12,596 nt of DNA from Sulfuricystis sp964478415 (GTDB lineage Bacteria > Pseudomonadota > Gammaproteobacteria > Burkholderiales > Rhodocyclaceae). The notes under the pieces were generated by a model. That model saw nothing but the letters and a program-made list of their open reading frames with translations, ran no database searches and was not told the origin of the DNA. The stretch spans positions 1 to 12,596 of the forward strand of contig CAYZII010000060.1 of NCBI GenBank assembly GCA_964478415.1, given 5' to 3'. How positions within the stretch are numbered: the stretch's first letter is position 1; every line of letters starts with the position of its first letter. Below are positions 7,911-12,596 of this stretch, piece after piece. The position numbers were made by a program, and so were the translations under genes.

Positions 7911-10343
7911 TCAGTGTTTCTTGTGTTTCTTGCGACCCCCACCATCCCCGCCGCCATGCACCTCGGCGAAGGCTTGCCTCAAGGCGGTCATTTCGGCGAG
8001 CTGCACGGCGACGCGATAGTTGATCGTCTCCGGCGGGATGTTGCCCTGCGCGTCCGGCATGCCGGCCGGCACACCGGTGAGGAGCTCGATGGCTTGATCG
8101 ACGTTGGCGACGGCCCAAACGTGGAACCGGCCCGCGGCGCAGGCTTCTATTACATCCGGGCGCAGCATCAGGTGGGCGAGGTTCGCGCTCGGAATGATCA
8201 CGCCCTGCTCGCCGGTCAAACCCTTGGCCTGGCAGGTATCGAAAAATCCTTCGATCTTTTCATTGACGCCGCCGATCGCCTGCGCCTGGCCGAACTGATT
8301 GACCGAGCCGGTGACTGCGATTCCCTGGCGGATCGGCGTGTTGGCCAGCGCCGAGAGCAATGCGGCGAGTTCGGCGAGCGACGCGGAATCTCCTTCGACC
8401 GGGCCGTAGGATTGCTCGAAGACCAGGCTGGCGGTGAGTGAGAAGGGCTGCAGACGCGCATAGCGGGCGGCAAGGAAAGAGGAGAGGATCATCACGCCTT
8501 TCGAATGGATCGGGCCACCCAGTTCGGTTTCGCGCTCGATGTCGATTACTTCGCCATCGCCGAGGCGGATCGTCGCGCTGATGCGCACCGGCTGACCGAA
8601 ACGCTCACCGGCGAGGTCGAAGACCATCAGTCCGTTGATCTGCCCTACCTGAGTGCCGCTCACGTCGATCAGGCGCACACCGCGCCGGATCTCGTCGATG
8701 CCCAGACGTTGCAGGCGCTCGCTGCGCGCACGGCGTGCGGCCAGTGCAGCGTCGACATCTGCCGCAGTGACCATGGCGCGCTGGCCGCTGGCAGCCTGGT
8801 GGTTGGCTTCGATCAGCAGATCGGCGAGGCGGCGCGTCGCGGTGGACAGGCGCGTGGCATCGTCGGCCAGACGCGCCGCGTGATCGATGACGCGTGCCAC
8901 TGCCGCGGCATCGAACGGTCGCAGGCTCTTCGCGCGCACCTCGCCGGCAATGAAATATGCATACTGGCGGATCGCTTCGGCATCGCGCGGGATCGCGTCA
9001 TCGAAATCGGCTGCCACTTTGAACAGCAGATCGAATTCCGGATCGTATTCCTTGAGCAGGTAATAAAGGTGGCGTTCGCCAATCAGGATCACCTTCAGGT
9101 CGAGCGGGATCGGCTCCGGTTCGATGGTCAGCGTCGAGAGTAGTCCAAAGATCTGGCCGAGCGATTCGATCTTGATCTCGCGGGCGCGTAAGGCGCGCTT
9201 CAATCCTTCCCAGGCATAGGGTTGGGTCAGCAGCTTCTCGGCGTCGAGCACCAGATAGCCACCGTTGGCGCGCGCCAGCGCCCCAGCACGGATCATCGTG
9301 AAGTGGGTGATCAGCGTGCCCATGTGGGCGATGTGGTCGATCCGGCCGACCAGATTCTGGAAGTTCGGCTGGTCCTCGAAGATCACCGGCGCACCCGTGG
9401 TGCCGGCGTGATCGACGAACAGATTGATCTGATAGCGAGACAGTGGCAGGTTGCCGGCGATGGCGCCCAGCGGGCCTTCCGTCTCGGCTTTGGTCTCGCG
9501 CAGTTCTTCGGCGCTGTCGACGACGTCGCGCATCACCTGGTCGAGGAAATCGATGACGTTGGGAAGATCGGCGTAGTGCCCCTTGAGTTCTTCGATCAAG
9601 TGACCGACGGCCAGCGTCATCGTCTCGCGGCTCAGCGCTGCGAGACGCGCCTGCAGTTCGCGCCGCCAGCGCGGGAACTGGTGCAGTAGTTCGCGCAGTT
9701 TCGCGCCATACTCTTCGATCAGCCGATTGAGGCGCTCCTTTTCTTCGTCGGGCAGGGCCTCGAAATCTTCCGGCCCCATCGTCTCCTCGCCTTTCAACGG
9801 GGCGAACATAAAACCCTGCGGTGTGCGCAGCAGCGCGATGCCCTGTTCGCTGGCGGCTTGGCCGAGCTGGCGCAATGCCTGGTCTTCGCGCTCCTTGTAT
9901 TCCTCCTGCATGGCTTCGACCTGGCTGCGGAAGGTATCGCTCTCGAAAGCGGCGGCGATCGCCTTCGACAGCTCGGCGATGAAGCGCTGCATGTCGGCCT
10001 TGAGCGTCGCGCCCCGTCCAGGCGGGAGAATCAACAGCCGCGGCTGGTTGCTGTCGGAGAAGTTATAGACGTAGCACAGATCCGGCGGCACGGCTTTGTT
10101 GGCCGCCTCACTGGCGAGCAGGCGGGCCACCAGGCGATGACGGCCGCAACCCGGTTCGCCGAGCAGGAAAGCGTTGAATCCGGGCGCCGGCGTCTCGAGC
10201 GCGAACCTCAGCGCCGCCAATGCCCGTTCCTGAGCAATGCCGGGAGATGCCGTGGGAGCATCGTCGGTGGTGGCAAAACCCAGTTGGGCAGGATCGCAGC
10301 GCTGGGCGAGCTGTTCGGCGGACAAAGGCGCGGGAAGAGTCAT
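7911..10343 (-). CDS. Lon-like ATP-dependent protease (peptidase S16, AAA_32 type)
   Basis: A cytoplasmic AAA+ protease of the Lon-like family that includes E. coli YcbZ/LonH; it is not classical Lon. Of 810 residues, the N-terminus (LSAEQLAQRCDPAQLGF) is typical of this family. The Walker A region is LLGEPGCGRHR (60-70), with Arg-His in place of Lys-Ser/Thr. A helical, charged insertion spans about 113-290. The Walker B-like segment is GGYLVLDAEKLL (361-372). The C-terminal S16 domain (about 560-760) has the catalytic dyad Ser653 in EGDSAS and Lys696 in GGVNEKIEG, 43 residues apart as in E. coli Lon (S679/K722). The protein ends in a Gly-rich linker and a Lys/His tail (GGGDGGGRKKHKKH). The ATG at 10343 has no visible Shine-Dalgarno sequence. 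It shares a divergent control region with polX. Substrates are unknown. Confidence 0.88.
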   Translation of the reverse strand: MTLPAPLSAEQLAQRCDPAQLGFATTDDAPTASPGIAQERALAALRFALETPAPGFNAFLLGEPGCGRHRLVARLLASEAANKAVPPDLCYVYNFSDSNQPRLLILPPGRGATLKADMQRFIAELSKAIAAAFESDTFRSQVEAMQEEYKEREDQALRQLGQAASEQGIALLRTPQGFMFAPLKGEETMGPEDFEALPDEEKERLNRLIEEYGAKLRELLHQFPRWRRELQARLAALSRETMTLAVGHLIEELKGHYADLPNVIDFLDQVMRDVVDSAEELRETKAETEGPLGAIAGNLPLSRYQINLFVDHAGTTGAPVIFEDQPNFQNLVGRIDHIAHMGTLITHFTMIRAGALARANGGYLVLDAEKLLTQPYAWEGLKRALRAREIKIESLGQIFGLLSTLTIEPEPIPLDLKVILIGERHLYYLLKEYDPEFDLLFKVAADFDDAIPRDAEAIRQYAYFIAGEVRAKSLRPFDAAAVARVIDHAARLADDATRLSTATRRLADLLIEANHQAASGQRAMVTAADVDAALAARRARSERLQRLGIDEIRRGVRLIDVSGTQVGQINGLMVFDLAGERFGQPVRISATIRLGDGEVIDIERETELGGPIHSKGVMILSSFLAARYARLQPFSLTASLVFEQSYGPVEGDSASLAELAALLSALANTPIRQGIAVTGSVNQFGQAQAIGGVNEKIEGFFDTCQAKGLTGEQGVIIPSANLAHLMLRPDVIEACAAGRFHVWAVANVDQAIELLTGVPAGMPDAQGNIPPETINYRVAVQLAEMTALRQAFAEVHGGGDGGGRKKHKKH

Positions 10344-10357
10344 GGTCGGAAAGGAGA

Positions 10358-10386
10358 TTGTTGTCGTTCGTCTGGCCGATTATAGG
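10358..10386 (+). promoter_or_regulatory. Candidate polX promoter
   Basis: On the plus strand TTGTTG (10358-10363) and TATAGG (10381-10386) are 17 bases apart. Both are partial matches. The -10 overlaps the lon-like -10 on the other strand, so the two divergent promoters may compete. A further GATAAT (10412-10417) on the plus strand lacks a matching -35. Confidence 0.3.
10379..10384 (-). promoter_or_regulatory. Perfect -10 box for lon-like gene
   Basis: The minus strand reads TATAAT exactly, 35 bases before the lon-like ATG. No good -35 is found at 16-18 bases upstream (best is CGGAAA at 18, three of six), so an activator may be required or the site may be chance. The predicted leader is about 28 bases, A-rich and without a Shine-Dalgarno sequence. 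Confidence 0.4.
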
Positions 10387-10420
10387 GAGAGCACAACGAG
10401 GATTTCCGGAGGATAATCAC

Positions 10421-10579
10421 GTGGCTACCCTGGCTATCGGGAATCACAGCGGAAACCATGCCGATCCACAATGCCGACATCGCGGCGATCTTCGCCGAGA
10501 TCGCCGATCTGCTCGAAATCGAAGGCGCCAATCCGTTTCGCATCCGCGCCTACCGCAATGCTTCACGCATCGTCGGTGA
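10421..10579 (+). other. Possible short leader ORF overlapping the polX start
   Basis: A GTG at 10421 preceded by GGAGGA (10408-10413, 7-base spacer) opens a 52-residue frame that begins VATLAIGNHSGN and ends inside polX in another frame. The ribosome binding site is far better than that of polX itself, yet there is no in-frame polX start for it. The peptide is Arg-rich towards its end and looks like a polX shadow after the first dozen residues. It may be a translational leader or a chance match. Confidence 0.25.
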
Positions 10580-12185
10580 GTGGCCGCTTGAGCTGCGCAG
10601 CGCCGTCGAGCGCGGTGAAGACCTGACACGGCTGCCTGGTATCGGTGCGGATCTGGCGGCGAAGATCCGTGAAATCGTCGAGACTGGCAAATGTCGCGCG
10701 CTCGAGAAGCTGCGCCAGGAACTGCCGCCGATGATCACCGAGCTGCTGCACATTCCCGGCCTCGGGCCGAAGCGCGTGCGTACCCTGTGGCACGAACTCG
10801 ATATCCAGACGCTCGAGCAATTGGCGCGCGCCGCCCATGACGGCCGCATCCGTGCGCTGCCGGGCTTTGGCGCGAAGACCGAGGCCAACATCCTGCAGGC
10901 GGTCGAGCAGCATCTTTCCCAAAGCCGGCGCTTCAAGCTCGCGATCGCCTCACAATATGCCCAGTCTCTCGTCGCCTGGTTGAAAGGGGAACCCACGGTC
11001 GAGAAGATCGAGATCGCCGGCAGCTTCCGGCGCGCGCGGGAGACCGTCGGCGATCTCGACATCCTCGTCGCCACCCGGGATGCCGCAGCTGCGATGCGGC
11101 GTTTCATCCATTACGAAGAGGTGCGCGAGGTGCTCGCCGCTGGCGAGGCGCGTGGCAGCGTGGTGCTGAAATGTGGGCTGCAGGTCGATCTGCGCCTGAT
11201 CGAACCGGCAGCGTGGGGCGCGGCGCTGCTCTACTTCACCGGCTCGAAGGCGCACAACATCGCGTTGCGCAAGCTCGCCCTGGAGGCTGGCCTCAAGCTC
11301 AATGAATACGGCCTGTTTCGTGGCCGGCAGCGCATCGCCGGCGCCACGGAAGAGGAAGTTTATGCGGCGTTGGGGCTTGCCTGGATCCCTCCGGAATTGC
11401 GCGAGGATCGCGGCGAGATGGGCGCGGCGCGGGCGCACCGTCTGCCGCGACTGGTCACCTTGGCCGATCTGCGTGGGGATCTACATGCCCATACCCAGGC
11501 CACCGATGGCCATGACACGCTGACCGCGATGGCCGAGGAAGCGCAGCGGCTCGGCTTCGAATACCTCGCGATCACCGAGCATTCGCGCCGGCTGTCGATG
11601 GTGCATGGCCTCGATGCGCGCCGCCTGCGCGAGCAGTGCGAGGAAATCGATCGCCTCAACGCCGGTCTGAAAGGGTTCCGGCTGCTGAAGGGCATCGAGG
11701 TCGACATCCTCGAGGACGGCAGCCTCGATCTGCCCGACGACGTGCTCGGCGAGCTCGATCTGGTGGTCATCGCGATCCACAGTCGATTCGATCTGTCACG
11801 CGCGAAACAGACCGAGCGCATTCTACGTGCATTGGAGCGTCCCTATGTGACGATCCTTGCCCATCCGACCGGGCGGCTGATCGATCAGCGCGCGCCGTTC
11901 GACATCGACATGGCGCGCATCATCCGGGCGGTCAAGCAGCGGGGCTGTTTCCTCGAACTCAATGCCCATCCCGAGCGGCTCGATCTGACTGACAGCGATT
12001 GCCTGCTGGCGAAAGATGAGGGTGTGCTGGTGGCGATCGATTCGGATGCGCACAGTCGCGCCGATTTCGCCAATCTGCGCTTCGGTGTCGGCCAGGCGCG
12101 ACGCGGCTGGCTGGAAACGCGGGATGTATTGAACACCCGCTCGGTCGCGGAGCTGTTGCCGCTCCTGGCCAAGACACGACGATGA
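10458..12185 (+). CDS. polX: DNA polymerase/3'-5' exonuclease PolX
   Basis: A family X DNA polymerase fused to a PHP exonuclease, used in base-excision and gap repair. The 575 residues match the bacterial PolX length. Residues 1-150 form the 8-kDa-like region with helix-hairpin-helix motifs LPGIG (59-63), IPGLG (99-103) and LPGFG (134-138). The nucleotidyltransferase core has GSF (188-190), the metal-binding pair D199/D201 in VGDLDIL and D244 in VDLRL. The PHP domain from about 338 keeps its metal ligands: H343 and H345 (DLHAHT), H375, E414, H441, H469, D528 and H532. Both active sites therefore appear intact. The start MPIHNADIAAIF is the typical family N-terminus; only a weak AGCGGA precedes it, and no earlier in-frame start exists. 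The gene overlaps archease by ATGA. Confidence 0.95.
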   Translation: MPIHNADIAAIFAEIADLLEIEGANPFRIRAYRNASRIVGEWPLELRSAVERGEDLTRLPGIGADLAAKIREIVETGKCRALEKLRQELPPMITELLHIPGLGPKRVRTLWHELDIQTLEQLARAAHDGRIRALPGFGAKTEANILQAVEQHLSQSRRFKLAIASQYAQSLVAWLKGEPTVEKIEIAGSFRRARETVGDLDILVATRDAAAAMRRFIHYEEVREVLAAGEARGSVVLKCGLQVDLRLIEPAAWGAALLYFTGSKAHNIALRKLALEAGLKLNEYGLFRGRQRIAGATEEEVYAALGLAWIPPELREDRGEMGAARAHRLPRLVTLADLRGDLHAHTQATDGHDTLTAMAEEAQRLGFEYLAITEHSRRLSMVHGLDARRLREQCEEIDRLNAGLKGFRLLKGIEVDILEDGSLDLPDDVLGELDLVVIAIHSRFDLSRAKQTERILRALERPYVTILAHPTGRLIDQRAPFDIDMARIIRAVKQRGCFLELNAHPERLDLTDSDCLLAKDEGVLVAIDSDAHSRADFANLRFGVGQARRGWLETRDVLNTRSVAELLPLLAKTRR

Positions 12186-12595
12186 AGTGGGAGACCTTCG
12201 CCCATGAAGCCGACGTCGGCGTGCGCGGCATCGGTGAGACGCTGGCCGAGGCCTTCGCCGCTGCGGCGCTGGCAATGACCGCGGTGATCACCGATCCGGC
12301 CCGGGTGATGGCGCGCGAGGCCGTGCCGATCACCTGTACCGCGCCCGATGACGAGCTGTTGCTGCTCGATTGGCTGAATGCCTTGATCTTCGAGATGGCC
12401 ACGCGCAGGATGCTGTTTGCGCGCTTTGACGTGACGATCGAAGATCATCATCTGACCGCCACCGCGTGGGGAGAGTCGGTCGATGTTGTGCGTCACCAGC
12501 CGGCGGCAGAGATCAAGGGCGCAAGCTTCTGTGAGCTTAAGGTGAAGCGCCTGTCCGACAGTCTGTGGCTTGCTCAATGCGTGGTCGATGTGTGA
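12182..12595 (+). CDS. Archease, RtcB RNA ligase cofactor
   Basis: Archease speeds guanylylation and turnover of the RNA ligase RtcB, which joins 2',3'-cyclic phosphate or 3'-phosphate to 5'-OH RNA ends. The 137 residues match the family: FAHEADVGVRGIGETLAEAF at the N-terminus with the metal-site Asp11, DWLNALIFEM in the middle, EIKGASFCELKVKR near the C-terminus, and a final VVDV. The terminal Asp-hydrophobic pair (D136, V137) corresponds to the metal-binding C-terminal pair described in Pyrococcus archease. Its ATG overlaps the polX TGA, so it is translationally coupled to polX. The gene is complete, with its stop one base from the window edge. rtcB is commonly a neighbour and may follow outside. 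Confidence 0.92.
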   Translation: MKWETFAHEADVGVRGIGETLAEAFAAAALAMTAVITDPARVMAREAVPITCTAPDDELLLLDWLNALIFEMATRRMLFARFDVTIEDHHLTATAWGESVDVVRHQPAAEIKGASFCELKVKRLSDSLWLAQCVVDV

Positions 12596-12596
12596 G

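Noticed and set aside
10344..10457. FNR-type half-sites (TTGAT...ATCAA) in the divergent spacer, looked for because of a possible low-oxygen link
   Set aside because: None found here, nor in the lon-acsA gap or the iorA upstream gap.

Overview
The window is GC-rich bacterial chromosome, densely packed, with no mobile element, tRNA, rRNA or CRISPR array that I can see. Gene content (heterodimeric 2-oxoacid dehydrogenase, BCAM0308-family protein, Lon-like protease of the AAA_32 type, bacterial PolX, archease) and protein style fit a Betaproteobacterium, perhaps near Rhodocyclales or Burkholderiales. That placement is an inference from recognition of families, not from a search.

Layout. Bases 1-242 are a spacer downstream of iorA. 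It holds a perfect 16-bp inverted repeat and a good sigma70-like promoter pointing left out of the window. From 243 to 10343 everything is on the minus strand. Read in transcription order: a Lon-like ATP-dependent protease (10343-7911); then a very tight operon of acetyl-CoA synthetase acsA (7847-6081), dehydrogenase E1-alpha (6080-5073), E1-beta (5076-4102), lipoyl-bearing E2 (4105-2972), a small acyl carrier protein (2975-2715) and a BCAM0308-family zinc-ribbon protein (2718-2215). Four successive junctions are 4-base ATGA overlaps. A clear intrinsic terminator with a T-rich tail follows. Then comes iorA (2120-243), the alpha subunit of indolepyruvate:ferredoxin oxidoreductase. A 114-bp divergent control region (10344-10457) separates lon from a plus-strand pair, polX (10458-12185) and archease (12182-12595), which again overlap by ATGA.

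How it may work together. acsA and the E1/E2 dehydrogenase both yield acetyl-CoA (or another acyl-CoA), from acetate and from a 2-oxoacid such as pyruvate. IorA decarboxylates aryl 2-oxoacids to aryl-acetyl-CoA with ferredoxin. The region is therefore an acyl-CoA supply locus with both a lipoate/NAD-type and a ferredoxin-type branch. Neither complex is complete in the window: no E3 dihydrolipoamide dehydrogenase and no IorB are present. The embedded acyl carrier protein and zinc-ribbon protein are not standard parts of a dehydrogenase operon and are the most interesting feature here. On the right, PolX (DNA repair polymerase/exonuclease) and archease (cofactor of the RNA ligase RtcB) form a nucleic-acid repair unit; rtcB may lie just beyond the right edge.
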